A stretch of DNA of 64,000 bases from positions 91,444,059 to 91,508,058 of the forward strand of contig NC_086374.1 of NCBI RefSeq assembly GCF_036588685.1, given 5' to 3'. The notes under the pieces were generated by a model. It saw only the letters and a program-made list of their open reading frames with translations, was not told the DNA's origin and did no database searches. Each line of letters begins with the position of its first letter. Positions within the stretch are counted from its first letter, which is position 1. Position numbers and translations under genes: made by a program. Positions 1-11,026 of this stretch are shown here, piece by piece. The stretch comes from Mytilus trossulus (taxonomy: Eukaryota; Mollusca; Bivalvia; Mytilida; Mytilidae).

Positions 1-394
1 TCAACCAAATCTTGTGAAACTTATACACAAAACACAGACCGAGTTTTAATTTGAAAAGGTGAATCATCTGTTTGACTGATTGGATCCATAAAAAATCATT
101 CATATACCGATAAAAACGATGGTTAACATATATTTTTAATCTATAAAATGAAATTAAACCGGCCTGGAAAAATCCAATTGCATGATTTCGATATCGATAT
201 TTATGTTTATAACCCATATGTGGTCATCAGAGGTCAACTCGATAGTTAATAAGATGGCGTCTACACTAAAAATACACAGGAAATGAAACTACATATAATT
301 GAGCCCATGTCCTGTAAATTGTTTATTTTATACTTTTTTATAATTTGTATGAATGTTTTAAATAAAGGCAACAGAAGTTCAAAAATGTTCAAAA

Positions 395-765
395 TTCATA
401 AATCGATAGAGAAAAAACAAAACAAATCCGGGTTACAAACTTAAACTGAGGGAAACGTATAAAATATAAGAGAACAACGACACAACAGAGACACAACGTA
501 ACACACACAGAAACGAACTATAATGTAACAATGGCCATTTTCTTGACTTGGTACAGGGCGTGTTATGAAAAAATGGTAGGGTGAACCTGGTATTGTGCGT
601 GCCAAACCTCCCGCTTTAATGGCAGTGTTAAGTATAACATAAAAAATGACAACATTAACATTGTTATAAATAAAATGTGAGAATTTGAGTCAAATTGGTG
701 AACACGAATTTGACAGCTAGTGCCCCTTTTAGACTTTTCCATGATTATAACCAATCGGTACATTT
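395..765 (-). repeat. Interspersed repeat R4 (related to R1 tail)
   Basis: A run of sequence resembling the interspersed repeat that recurs at 8025-8240: shared blocks are the 'gggttacaaac..aaactgagggaaac' region and the 'cttgacttggtacag' block followed by a 'ggtgaacctgg' block. The last two are also seen in reverse-complement copies of family R1. No coding potential is supported. Family assignment is by eye only. Confidence 0.5.
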
Positions 766-889
766 GGACCACGTTTGGAATATGACAACAATTGAACTAC
801 ATGCTCAGAATCATATATAAAGAATGTTGGAGCTTAACTAACAAAATCAACGTTAGACAAATAAGAACAATGTTTAAGAAATTACTACT

Positions 890-1022
890 GTGATAAATCG
901 TACTTTATTTGGCCTTTTTAACATTTTTGGATTCGAGCGTCACTGATGAGTCTTTTGTAGGCGAAACGCGCGTCTGGCATATATACTAAATTTAGTCCTG
1001 GTATCCATGATGAGTTTATTGA
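890..1022 (+). repeat. Solo retrozyme fragment carrying a hammerhead ribozyme
   Basis: This fragment matches the end of the 364-bp tandem monomer at 18874-19612: a 'tactttatttggcc' block, then the ribozyme, then a 'tttagtcctggtat' block and 'gatgagtttatt', where similarity stops. It is therefore a truncated single copy of the same small element. It lies about 400 bp upstream of a Penelope-like RT remnant on the same strand. Confidence 0.75.
937..980 (+). ncRNA. Hammerhead ribozyme (type I), solo copy
   Basis: The conserved core is complete: CTGATGA at 943-949, a stem II hairpin (950-962, with one G-T wobble), GAAA at 963-966, and a very short stem III closing on GTC, with predicted cleavage after C974. 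Stem I pairs GCGTCA (937-942) with TGGCAT (975-980), with one mismatch at A979. This layout (minimal stem III written as AAC-GCGC-GT) is the one known from newt satellite and retroelement hammerheads. Cleavage activity is inferred, not shown. Confidence 0.8.
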
Positions 1023-1424
1023 TAAGCTTTAATGACAAATCCAAGGACTGGTACCCTTGTTAACTATTAGTAAACAATATCACCGTACCATTAGGATGGG
1101 AATGCCATTTATATATGAACTCTACAGATGCCTGTTTTGGTATCAGTAGTATTATATTTTAAGTATAGTATCACCAAAATCATAGTCAAACTTTCGTCAC
1201 ATCCGATTACATACGAAAAAGTGTTCCCTTGGATTGACAGTTTTAAGAAATTAATCCTACATTTCATTGCAGTAAAAATATTTCGAGTCACAAACTTATT
1301 ACTTGGGTGTTTCAAATCGTCATTCATTTTCATTGGGTGTTTCTATACAAATATTCAGAAATTTCAGGTTACATGGTTACTAAAGCTTGAACACAACAAA
1401 AGCGGTGAACGTTTGATTGGATAA

Positions 1425-2400
1425 CTTCCGCAGTGAAAGAGGGTCTTCAGAAATACTGTGAAACTGTTTACTTGCGTAGTGGTATTAACCATATATGGAT
1501 TCTTAAAAATTCTTAAGAACTTGTAGACAATTTTAAATCTCGGTCTTTTTCTGAAATTAGTTCTAGCAACACTTTTGATTTTTCAACCCTGTATACCACC
1601 ATTCCCCATGTGAAATTGAAAAATCGCCTAAAAGAAATAATCCACAATGCCTTTCATCATAAAAATGGTAGCATACGCTATATTTATTACTTTGGGATTT
1701 CATAAGGCATATATGGTTAATAGTGACAAACAAAAAGGTAAAACATGCTACACAGAAGAACGAGTGGTCAGTATGCTGGAGTTTCTTAATTATCGACAAC
1801 ATATCTGTTAGGTTTGGAGGTAAACTTTTCCAACAAATTGTCGCCATTCCTATATCTCTTCTTATTTTCATATGAATAGGAAGTTCCTCCAGACACTTGT
1901 CAAAAACAAGAGGATCAAATGGGTTCCATAAATATTTCCCCCAGAACTAGAAATTAAAGAAACAACAGACATGGCTTCCTCCGCCTCATTTTTAGACTTA
2001 TATCTCGAATTTGACTTACACCGTCATCTCAGTACCAGAATCTATGACAAACGAGACGATTTTAATTTTGAAATTAAAAATTTTCCCCACCTTAGTAGCA
2101 ATATACCAACTTCACCTGCATATGGGATATATGTTTCCCAACTAATTCGATATGCAAGAGCTCCTACTCAGACTTTGTTAAACGTCATCAGTGTCTGAGT
2201 AGAAAGTTGATGAACCAGGGGTATGTCAAAGAACGTCTCGTCCTTTGTTAAAAAAAGTTCATCGGAAGGTACTAAGACCTTGTTGATAAATATTCCGTAT
2301 CAACTTCACAAATAATACACGATGGTCTTGGTGTATATATTCTGCGTACTGATGTTGTTTATCATCTTAACAACGTGTTTTATTGTTCTTTTATTTGTCT
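1425..2400 (+). pseudogene. Broken Penelope-like reverse transcriptase, copy 1
   Basis: The plus strand encodes, in several broken frames, segments nearly identical to the RT on the minus strand at 11027-12769. It starts at the region reading AVKEGLQKYCETVY, passes through the FDFSTLYTTIPH block (about 1576-1611), and ends in the C-terminal segment around SFLDLYLEFDLHRHL (1990-2034) and the VDKYSVST block (2281-2304). The N-terminus is missing, stops and frameshifts are present, and the stretch holding the MGTNCAP and YIDD catalytic motifs is deleted between about 1850 and 1950. It is a dead copy. The R1 repeat follows directly at 2425, as in copy 3. Confidence 0.85.
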
Positions 2401-2424
2401 TTATTAATTGTGTCTGTTTAGTTA

Positions 2425-2750
2425 TAGCATCATTGTAAATATAACGGAATATTTGATGAGACTGTCATCAAAGTGAGAGGGTTAGCGCTATAAAACCAGG
2501 TTTAATCCACCATTTTCTACATTTTAGAATGCCTGTACCAAGTCAGGAATATGACAGTTCTTGTCCATTCGTTTTTGATGCGTTTTGTTATTTGATTTTG
2601 CCTTGTGATTACGGACTTTCCGAATTAATTTTCCACCAAGTTCAGTATTTTTGTGATCTTACTTTTTATTATCTTGTATGTTGTGAAATGTTATGTGATA
2701 TTTTTTCTGTAGTGCTGGACAGGATAATTTTCTACTCAAAGTTTTTCATT
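2425..2750 (+). repeat. R1 repeat, here the 3' tail of Penelope-like copy 1
   Basis: R1 is the commonest short repeat in the window. Its landmarks are 'gagactgtcat', 'gagagggttagcgctat', 'ccaccattttctacatt', 'gcctgtaccaagtcag', 'aatatgacagtt' and a T-rich end. Here it follows the RT remnant in the same orientation. The same order holds for copy 3, so R1 is best read as the 3' untranslated tail of the RT element. Confidence 0.75.
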
Positions 2751-3159
2751 ATATAACAAAGATAGGAGAATAGGGTGCAACATTGGCGGTATTGCACCTC
2801 TTTGGGAATTTCAGCCACAGCATAAAGTCGCACCTTTTCGTTTTGCTATTTGAAGAGGCCATAATAAATAGGGAATAATAATAACTAATGACAGCAAAGA
2901 TACAATTAGATCTTCAAACAAATAAAGCTTTCCGAAATCGTTAAATGGTTGCTTATAGAAGTTATTGTCCTTTTGTCTTTAATTGCTTTTTTTTTTTGGC
3001 CGAAAAATATAACTACTATTTTGCGCTTTTTCGAATCTATGATAATAGAGAAAAATGAGTGTTCAACTTAAACTTTATTTTGATAAACAAACAAGTATTG
3101 AAAGAGGAAATTTGTGCGATTCTGTTTTGGAAAACTATACTAGAATCATACAATCATCA

Positions 3160-3470
3160 CTTATACAGTATCATGCATCATATGTTTAAGATCTTTGACC
3201 ACATTTATTGTGAACTAAGCTATATTATGTCAAAAATTTGACCACAATCCAGATTCAGACATTATCAAGCTTGAATAGTGTGTTCAAATTTGCCCCAGCT
3301 GTTCCGAGTTCGTCAGAGCTTGCAATCGTATCATGCTGTGTGCGTGCAGCGAAGCATTTTATTTAAGATGTAATACCACCAAATCATAGTACGTAACATC
3401 CGGTTACATATAAAAAAAAAAAGGGGGGGGGGTCGAAAACATATTGCATTGAGTTGACAGTTGTAGGAAC
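3160..3470 (+). repeat. Interspersed repeat R5, left part
   Basis: The block 'accaaatcatag...acatccggttacat...gagttgacagttgtagga' (3370-3468) recurs at about 1165-1285 and 49400-49500. A homopolymer junction of A and G (3411-3431) lies inside it. The family continues at 4605 on the other side of the inverted-repeat element that splits it. Confidence 0.5.
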
Positions 3471-4605
3471 TGAATTCTTGTCCATTTGACTTCTATATAT
3501 TTGCAGAAAAAAAATCTTAAAAATTCATTTTTATAAATTAATAATTTTTACCTCGATTTATGTTAATATATGATATATACGAACTCTGACTTTTAATTTC
3601 ATATTTTTTGGTCAATAATTAAAAAAGTTTCCCATTAGGTCTCTATGTTAATTTAATTTTTTGGAGTGTTGTTTACCAGATGGAGTAAGTATAAGTAGTG
3701 TAACGGCCTTTAGACCAAAACAAAAACAACATCCATGTGCTTTTAATGTTTGTTTATTTGTACCATGTGACTTTGAATATTTAAATTTTAAGATGACCTC
3801 TACTGACCATCAACCAAACTTAGATTTCATGTCATGTGGTTGTCATAATTGTTCTATATATGAAAGGAAACTGCAATTTCCATTTTCTGTTTAAAAATAG
3901 AGGATATAGTATAAACTAGTAAAATAGTACTTTATAGGCAAAGGATATGCAAATGAATATTGTTTTATATGTTTACCTAACATATGTTTGTCCTTTATAT
4001 GTTATGTTAGTGGCCATGAGTTATGATAGAATTTTCCAACTATAAAAACATTTTTTTTATTTTTCAAAATTGTTTGCTTCCAAGATGTGCATTTTGCACA
4101 TTAATAAATAACTGAATGTATATTAACTTTAGGCTGTTTTTTAATAAACTTTTCAGAGTCTCTTTGCATTGTTATACAACTCACCATGCTAAAAGCATGC
4201 ACAGTTTGTGTATAGTAAGTTAACTTATATAATGAAATAAAATCAATAATCAAAACTATAAAGTGATGATCATTTTCATTGGTGTCCTTTAATATTCAAA
4301 TCGGTATAGTCACATGGTACAAATAAACAAACATTAAAAGCATATGGATGTTGTTTTTGTTTTGGTTTGAAGGTCATTACACTACTTATACTTACTCCAT
4401 CAGGTAATCAACACTTCAAAAAATAAAATTAACATAGAGACCTAATGGGAAACTTTTTTTAATAATGGACCAAAAATTATGAAATTAATAGTCAGAGTTC
4501 GCATATATCATATATTAACATACATCAAGGAAAAAAATATTAATTTATTAAAATGAATTTGTAAGATTTTTTTTCTGCAAATATATAGAAGTCAAATGGA
4601 CAATA
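3470..4605. mobile_element. Inverted-repeat (TIR/fold-back) element, 1.13 kb
   Basis: Two arms of roughly 310 bp are reverse complements with modest divergence: left about 3475-3785, right about 4290-4600. The outermost bases read TTGTCCATTTGACTTC at the left and GAAGTCAAATGGACAA at the right. The roughly 500-bp spacer has no credible transposase frame. The element interrupts repeat R5 (compare the uninterrupted R5 at 1165-1290). I could not fix a target-site duplication, so the superfamily is unknown. The short frames inside the arms are not genes. Confidence 0.8.
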
Positions 4606-5072
4606 ATGCATTGCAGTAAATATATTCTTAGTATTAAACATATACAATCACAATTCATTTTAATCGGTATGTTTTATAGATTATCTACATGGTTACTAAA
4701 GCTTGTGCACACAGGGAAAAAAAGTGGTGAACATTTGATAGGTTGTCTTCCCGTGATTGTTAATATCGTATATGCAATGAAATGTTACATGAACTTTCTG
4801 TGTTGAAAAACAAGACTTAATCATACAATAACTTTTTGTTTTAAAAGAATATAAGTTTCTTACATTTCCAATACAATGAAAATAAAAGAAAGGTTGCGCA
4901 TTTCAAATGATATTGTCATTCCTTCTCACGTAACATCTGCTTACAACATGTAAACATTCAGTTTTAACAGTGACATGTTTTATGACTGAAATGTAAGTTT
5001 TGTGAATGGATCCCTTTCAAAGAGCTAAACTTTTGTTCGTACATTGCATAATCAGATCGTGAGAGACCTTAT
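4605..5072. other. Non-coding spacer with R5 right part
   Basis: The first 150 bases continue repeat R5 (block 'tggttactaaagcttg' and 'agtggtgaacatttgat', also at 1376-1420). The rest, up to the receptor stop codon, is unremarkable AT-rich sequence and presumably includes the receptor's 3' untranslated region. Confidence 0.5.
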
Positions 5073-6209
5073 CTAATTAACGATCAGTATAAACAATGTT
5101 AACATGACAACAGTAAGTAATGAATACGATATCACAATAAATTGTTTGTCCAGTATTTTAGACATCTGTTTCCCTGAAAGGTACTCATTATTTGACATGT
5201 CTCGTCTATCGTCAAATTTTAGAACTAATTTATAACAATTAGATATTTTCACTTTCTCCTCATAGTAAAATGCAGCTGATATTATAAGAAGTATAATAAT
5301 GATTCCGCTGACAAATATGATAGCGATCATGGCCACTAACAAGTAACATATTGGATTTGATGTCGCTGGTATCGTCGATGACATTATGGTCAGAAAAATT
5401 GCATATGATAACAAAATTGAAATAGCTAGAGACATACGTTCACCTGATTCTGTTGGTAGTAAAAAGACAAGTGGATTTAGAATAGAGAACAACATCATAG
5501 GCAATATAACCATTATAACATAGTAAAAAGAATTTCGTTTGATGGTTATCTTAGCAAGGTAGCCGCCTTCATCATAAGCGTATGTCTCCGTGTTTATCAA
5601 CTTCCAATCAGGATTGTCTACATAATATTCAGTTCCAGCATAATTAAAATGATTTAACAAAATCAAAATGTCTGATGCTATTCCCCAAGTTACAAAATTT
5701 AGACTACATGTTTGAACATCAAATGGGAATCGAGAGACATCTGTATCACATTTTGTATTCATTACACCTCCAGGCGAATAAGAAACGGTTCCATCGTGAA
5801 GTATTAAAATAACATACTCAATGTCCTCTCCAACAGATTTCATTTCATCTGGTGTATATAGAAGATATAATAGTGGCGTCCATATTTGATCGGACGAAAT
5901 ATAAAGACTTTCTTTGCCTCCATATAAATCAGGATCCCACGACAACGAAGGATCTTTCCATATTATTCGAAGTGCCGCTGTTACAATTATTCTTCCTTCA
6001 ACCTCATTAAATGAATCAATGGAAAATAAATGAAAAAAAATATGAAGATTCAAAGAATCAGTTTCATTTTGTATGGGAAAGATGTCTTTCACATATCCGT
6101 CTAATAGATGTGAACGCAATTTTTTGGCATCAGTTATTTGCCAAGCTTTATAATGAAAACCACACAAGATAAACATAAAGCATAAAATTTTGAAAGCGTC
6201 TTTACACAT
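5073..6209 (-). CDS. Divergent Cys-loop ligand-gated ion channel subunit (nicotinic acetylcholine receptor-like)
   Basis: An uninterrupted 378-codon frame with ATG at 6209. The frame is open further to a TTG at 6245, but the ATG is preferred because it puts a hydrophobic signal peptide at the very N-terminus. Using ATG numbering: the Cys-loop is C154-C168 with 13 residues between and an FPFD core; M1 is about 228-250; M2 about 258-281, preceded by SGER, the Gly-Glu pair typical of cation channels; M3 about 286-313; a short M3-M4 loop of about 42 residues; and M4 about 356-377. These channels are pentameric plasma-membrane receptors. The agonist site is unusual. Loop B keeps a Trp (FVTWG), but the vicinal Cys pair of loop C is absent, so it is not a classical alpha subunit and may not bind acetylcholine. 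It is intronless, unlike canonical subunits. A decayed relative lies at 8680-8890. Confidence 0.9.
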   Translation of the reverse strand: MCKDAFKILCFMFILCGFHYKAWQITDAKKLRSHLLDGYVKDIFPIQNETDSLNLHIFFHLFSIDSFNEVEGRIIVTAALRIIWKDPSLSWDPDLYGGKESLYISSDQIWTPLLYLLYTPDEMKSVGEDIEYVILILHDGTVSYSPGGVMNTKCDTDVSRFPFDVQTCSLNFVTWGIASDILILLNHFNYAGTEYYVDNPDWKLINTETYAYDEGGYLAKITIKRNSFYYVIMVILPMMLFSILNPLVFLLPTESGERMSLAISILLSYAIFLTIMSSTIPATSNPICYLLVAMIAIIFVSGIIIILLIISAAFYYEEKVKISNCYKLVLKFDDRRDMSNNEYLSGKQMSKILDKQFIVISYSLLTVVMLTLFILIVN

Positions 6210-7185
6210 CTTCGAAATAATATCAATGATAACTGGACGTTCCAAATATTTCTACTTATAAAGTGTAAATGTTTATTAACTAGCACAATTTGATTGGATA
6301 TTTCAAAATTCAATTGTTTCTTTCTGCGTCATATCATTTGGTTAAAAGTATGGTTTCCTGTTTAAATGGTTGTATTGTTTTACTCACTGGTCAATTGTCG
6401 TTTCCATTTAAGGTGATAAATTGATAACAAATAAAGCATTTGCAGTTGGTGAAGAAATTAATCCTTTTCAGTTAGTTTTAGGAAATATCTAAACATGAAA
6501 CATTTAGTAGGCATTTACTTGTTTTATGAATTATTATTTGGATGGAGAGTTGTGTCATTGGCACTCACACCACATCTTCCTATATCTATTTTTAATATAC
6601 ATTTTTTTTAATTTTAAATTGTAAGAACAAAGTCATACATTGTCATTAAAGATTACCTTAAATTCTATTCATAAGCTTGCTCTTAGATATATTTACAAAT
6701 CACAGTCGTAAAGACTTATTTTAATTATTTTAATACTTGTAGGATACAATGAACACTGAATAGAACATTAATAATTCTACCCACATTTTTAGTGAGTTCC
6801 ACCGACGACGACAAGTGGCTTGCAAATAAATTTACTATGAATGAAGTGAGATGAAGTCTTAGCGTGAATGATGCATATCAATACGACATAACAAATAAAC
6901 ATTTGTACACACAAAGTGACGAGTTCTTATAAGTTCTAATACATCCGACAAAAGGGTTCTGACCAAATAAAATAAAGTAAATCACAGATCTAGCATTAAC
7001 ACTAAAAATAAAAGATACATAACAAACATTTAGTCTAAGTGATAAAAGACACCGAGAATGGAACAGGCACATTACATATACATAACCTGTTTCTTTTGAA
7101 GTAGGATTAGTTAAAAAAAAAATCTTACAAAGCAACATACAATAAAAATCAGTAGAGCAAAAGTAGATAAATAAATAGAGTTAAG
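6210..7185. other. Intergenic region upstream of the Cys-loop receptor
   Basis: AT-rich DNA containing whatever promoter serves the minus-strand receptor. I see no conserved promoter element, no convincing coding frame and no strong repeat here. The 86-codon minus-strand frame at 6878-7138 has no recognisable domain and is not called. Confidence 0.4.
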
Positions 7186-7330
7186 TTGAGAAGGGAAATG
7201 GGGAATGTGCAAAATAGACAACAATGCGACAAAAAATCAGAAAACAGTCCAAAGCCACCAATGGGTTTTCAACACAGCAAACAAATTTCGTACCTTGATG
7301 CGGGCATCGGCTGGCCCTTAAACAAAAATA
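7186..7330 (+). repeat. Interspersed repeat R3
   Basis: Block beginning 'gagaagggaaatggggaatgtg' and continuing through 'cgtaccttgatgcgggcatcggctggcc'. Related copies are at 16085-16135 and, reverse-complemented, at 48335-48480 inside CEP192. The 70-codon frame that covers it (7186-7398) runs from R3 into R2 and is a repeat artefact. Confidence 0.6.
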
Positions 7331-7545
7331 TTAACTATAAAAAAAGAAGATGTGGTATGATTGCCAATCAGACAACTGTCCACAAGAGAACAAAATGACA
7401 CAGGTATTAACAACTATAGGTCATTGTACGGCCTTCAACAATGAGCAAAGCCCGTAACGCATAGTCAGCTATAAAAGGCCCCGATATGACAATGTAAAAC
7501 AATTCAAACGAGAAAACTAACGGCAGTTCATATTAATTACGTGTT
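7330..7545 (+). repeat. Interspersed repeat R2, near-complete copy
   Basis: R2 landmarks are all present: 'aagatgtggtatgattgcca', 'agacaactgtccacaagag', 'aactataggtcattgtacgg', 'ccttcaacaatgagcaaagc', 'cagctataaaaggccc' and 'attcaaacgagaaaactaac'. At least eight further full or partial copies occur in the window. I know of no coding content in this family. Confidence 0.7.
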
Positions 7546-7589
7546 ACAGTGTTAAATCTTGATAAGCATTGTACTCCTTTTTTGACAAT

Positions 7590-8425
7590 TTGACCTATAA
7601 TGTTTGTTGGTTTAATCACATATCGTTGTCCATATAATGGAAATGTATGTGACTATCATACGAGTGCATGGTTTGACTTGCTATCAAACCAGGTTTAGTT
7701 AATCATTTTCTAAACTAGACAATTCCTGTACCAAATCAGGAATATGACAGTTGTTTTCCATTCGTTTGATAATGTGTTTCAGCTTTTGATTTTGACTTTT
7801 GATATGAGACTTTTCAATTTAATTTTTCTTGGAGTGCGGTATTTTGTTGGTTTACTGTTTATAAATATAGAAAGATGTGGTATGAGGGCCAACGAGACAA
7901 CTTTCCATCCAAGTTAGAATTTGTAATAAATAGGGCTTTCAACAACGAGCCGGGCTCAAGCACAATCCCTAATAGTATCCTTTCTATGGGATATATGGGG
8001 AAAAAACAGAAATAAAGGCAGTAGTAGTATACCGCTGATCAATCAATAGTCGATTTAACTGAAACAAATCTGGATCACAAACCAAAACTGAGGGAAACAC
8101 ATCAACTATAAAAGGAATCAAAACAACATAAACAATGGACTGTTACGAAAACAAACGCCAACATGCATAAGAAATGAACAATGTGATAACAACTGACATA
8201 TTCCTGACTTGGTACAGATCATTTATAGAAAAGTAGTAGGTTGAATGTAAAGAAAAGAAGATATGCTATGATTGCCACTACGACAACTATCCACAAGTGA
8301 CAAAAATTGACACAGAAATTATCAGCTATAGGTCATGGTACGTCCTTCAACTATGAGGGGAGTCCATACCGCATAATCAGTTGTGCAAGGCCCTGAAAGT
8401 CAAACGAGAGAACCTGGTTTTGTGC
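7590..8425 (+). repeat. Cluster of diverged R1, R2 and R4 repeats
   Basis: In order: a diverged R1-type tail (7590-7860), a partial R2 (7865-7985), an R4-like block (8025-8240) and another R2 (8245-8425). Junctions are abrupt, consistent with independent insertions. No gene is supported. Confidence 0.6.
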
Positions 8426-8679
8426 TCGTATTATGCCAACAACTCAGTTTTATAAAAAATAATTATTATTTCTGATGTAGAGATCCTATGGGTTCATCAA
8501 TTTTAATACCTAATTATGCCATCTTTAATGACCTGGGAACAGTATCGTAAACATAAGCCTTCTAAATATGTTTGTTTGTATAGAATATTATCATAAAACA
8601 TTGGATGTGAAATACCTGAACATTTTTGTTCAGAGTGTTCATTCATTTGATCTCTTGAGATTGTAGTCAAAATTATTGT

Positions 8680-8890
8680 TACCCAAACAATAAGTAAGAC
8701 CCAACAAATATGACTGCAATAGTTGCAAATGAGAAGTAATATAATCGGTTTAATGAAGCTGGTATCGACTATGACATAAAGGTTAGCAAAATGAGTTTAA
8801 AGATTGAAAAAATGAGTTTCATTTCGTGTGGGGAAAACTTCTTTCATGTATTCATTTCAAAAATGTGAATGCTATTATTTTTACGTTTTT
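8680..8890 (-). pseudogene. Decayed Cys-loop receptor copy with internal deletion
   Basis: Read on the minus strand, 8890-8800 encodes a segment alignable with receptor residues 38-60 (EYMKEVFPTRNETHFF against GYVKDIFPIQNETDSL). 8795-8685 encodes the M2-end to M3 segment (LLTFMS.SIPAS....YYFSFATIAVIFVGS against FLTIMSSTIPATS..CYLLVAMIAIIFVSG). The ligand-binding domain and M1 between them are missing and stop codons are present. It is therefore a deleted, non-functional paralogue of the gene at 5073-6209, showing local tandem duplication of this receptor family. The alignment was done by eye, but both halves are in the same strand and order. Confidence 0.8.
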
Positions 8891-10240
8891 CGTTTAATAA
8901 TTAAAACTATATATGATAAACATATTAATGTAACCCAATGTCAAAACTTGTACGCATTTTTGAAATTTAGTATTAACTGTCTACTTGAAGTTCTAAGTAA
9001 ATAGTTTGAGTTTTTTAAGTGGTCAATTAATACTTCTGACTTTTTAATTGACCATTCTGTTATTTTGCATTGTGTTGGATAAACATTTTAAATATTGTTT
9101 AAATGGATGTATTGTTATAGTAGTTAAATTTACGAACTTGTCGTTGTTATTCATAATACAGAATTTATTAAAATATGTATTTGCAATTCCTTAAAATCAA
9201 TGGTTTTCATTTGCAACACAGATTATACCTAACATAAACATTAAGCCAGCAATAATTGTATATCTTTTTGAAATAATAGGCAGTTTTAAAGACTATCCGA
9301 CAGTGAAGTTTTTAAATCTATTTACTTACTCTTAGACTAGTCAATACATTATATCATCAAATGAACTAACCCTAATGACTATAACTATTGTAATTTTAAT
9401 ACATTGTACAATTGTAATCTCCCTTTACGGAATTTTGATATGGTTCAATAGAGTGCTGAGTTGACTTAAATGATACAAACAGCACAAGCACAATACAGCA
9501 AACAAACTAAAGTATGTCTGGGGTTAAAATTAATTACCATTTAATAAATGAAACATAAGATTTTTCAGAAGTAACTTCATATTGTTACTCACATTGAAGT
9601 GAAAAAATCAAAACCATCAACACAGCTATTGTCAACTATAAATAAATATAAATGCATTATACAATGGATGTATAACCACGGGAATAGCAAGAAGCAACAT
9701 TAAATGTTTAAACCTTCGAATGCTTTAACTATGCTACAGCAAATATATGTGTAGGCAATTTTTTTACATTACCACTTACGTTACTTGATTTTATAACAAA
9801 TCTATCGATCGTACAATGAAACCTTCGGTAAATTGGATCCTTGAATTTCGAACTGGATATCGACTGTAACTTTTGGATTCTAGCGTAACTGGTGAAGAGG
9901 ATTTTTGTATTAATTTAGTTAAGTTCCTTTTTGAAACAATGTTCGGGCGTACAAAATTGCATTTTTGTAAGTTTTTATATCCGTTGAATCATATTTTATT
10001 AATTGTTGTCAAATGATCATAACAGTTAAAGTATGTTTTTTTTTTGGTGACAATGCGAAATAGGTGTAATAAATATTTCAAAATATCAACAAATTTGTTA
10101 CTGGTCAAATTAGGTTTTTAGTCGACTTCATGATTCTGTGAATGACATTCAGGGGAATCTAGATGTATCATTCAACCAACCGAAGTGAAGTGCAAATAAT
10201 GATCTACAGTAGACGTTATGACGAAAGAGTACAGTTAATG
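8891..10240. other. Gene-free AT-rich region
   Basis: No coding frame, structural RNA or strong repeat is apparent. A short stretch at 9868-9905 ('ggattctagcgtaactggtgaagag') weakly recalls the 5' half of the hammerhead unit but lacks the core. Confidence 0.4.
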
Positions 10241-10244
10241 AATA

Positions 10245-10500
10245 AAAAAAGTAAAATCATAAAAAACTGAACTTAGAGGAAAATCAATTAGGAAAGTCCA
10301 TAATCACATGGCAAAATCAAATAACAAAACGCATCAAAAACGAATGGACTAGAACTGTCATATTCCTGACTTGGTACGGGCATTTTCAAATGTAGAAAAT
10401 GGTGGATTAAACCTGGTTCTATAGCGCTAACCTTCTCACTTTAATAACAGTCTCATCAAATTCCGTTATATTTACATGATGCGTTAAATAAACAGTCACA
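10245..10500 (-). repeat. R1 repeat, minus orientation
   Basis: Reverse complement of the R1 landmarks: 'ctgtcatattcctgacttgg', 'gtagaaaatggtgg', 'atagcgctaaccttctcac' and 'acagtctcatcaaattccg'. It lies on the 3' side (minus-strand sense) of RT fragments at 10625-10850 and 11027-12769. Confidence 0.75.
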
Positions 10501-10624
10501 ATTAATAAAATAGTCAAAATATGGGTACATCAGTCATCATCGTATAACAATTTAAAAAGGGGACAATTTAATCGAACACAAAAACATCTTCTATCTACGA
10601 ACACATTAATTGATTTGAGTGTCT

Positions 10625-10850
10625 GACGTCAGAAAATTTTATACGTCACATAAATGTGTCGTTCAATGTGCATACAAACAGTTTTAAAATTTACATAGGC
10701 AAAGTAAGCATACAGGGTTAAAAAATCAAAAGTATGTAAGAATAAATTACAGAAATAGACCGATATTAAAACAAGTCCAAAAGTTATAGGTAGAATTATG
10801 AGAATCCAAAAATAGTCAATACCACTACGCGATTGAATGATTTTCATAAT
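10625..10850 (-). pseudogene. Penelope-like RT fragment, highly diverged
   Basis: The minus-strand frame contains SRSGIDYFWIL and, after a gap, TFDFLTLY. These correspond in order to SRSGINHMWIL and TFDFSTLY of the RT at 11606-12703. Spacer residues are largely scrambled, so this is an older, rearranged remnant rather than a gene. Confidence 0.65.
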
Positions 10851-11026
10851 AGAAATATATCATAATGACATATAATAGACCAATATAATACTGACGGGAT
10901 CTTTTAAATTACAGAGTCAAGTAATAAAAAGAAAAGAAATACAAAAAGTCGCATATACAAAAAAAAACACAAAAAAATGAAAGCCAATACAAACACATTG
11001 ACGAGATGTATAAGTACCGAGCCACG

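Noticed and set aside
1109..1424. Opposing frames of 74 and 98 codons
   Set aside because: They lie in repeat R5 and in the flank of the RT remnant; there is no motif and the same sequence elsewhere is not open.
6210..6245. 12-residue N-terminal extension of the Cys-loop receptor
   Set aside because: It would need a TTG start. The downstream ATG at 6209 gives a proper signal peptide.
7186..7398. 70-codon plus-strand frame
   Set aside because: It is a chance fusion of repeats R3 and R2; both occur elsewhere without the frame.
9868..9905. Possible hammerhead fragment
   Set aside because: It resembles the 5' flank of the unit, but CTGATGA is changed to CTGGTGA and no GAAA or GTC core follows.
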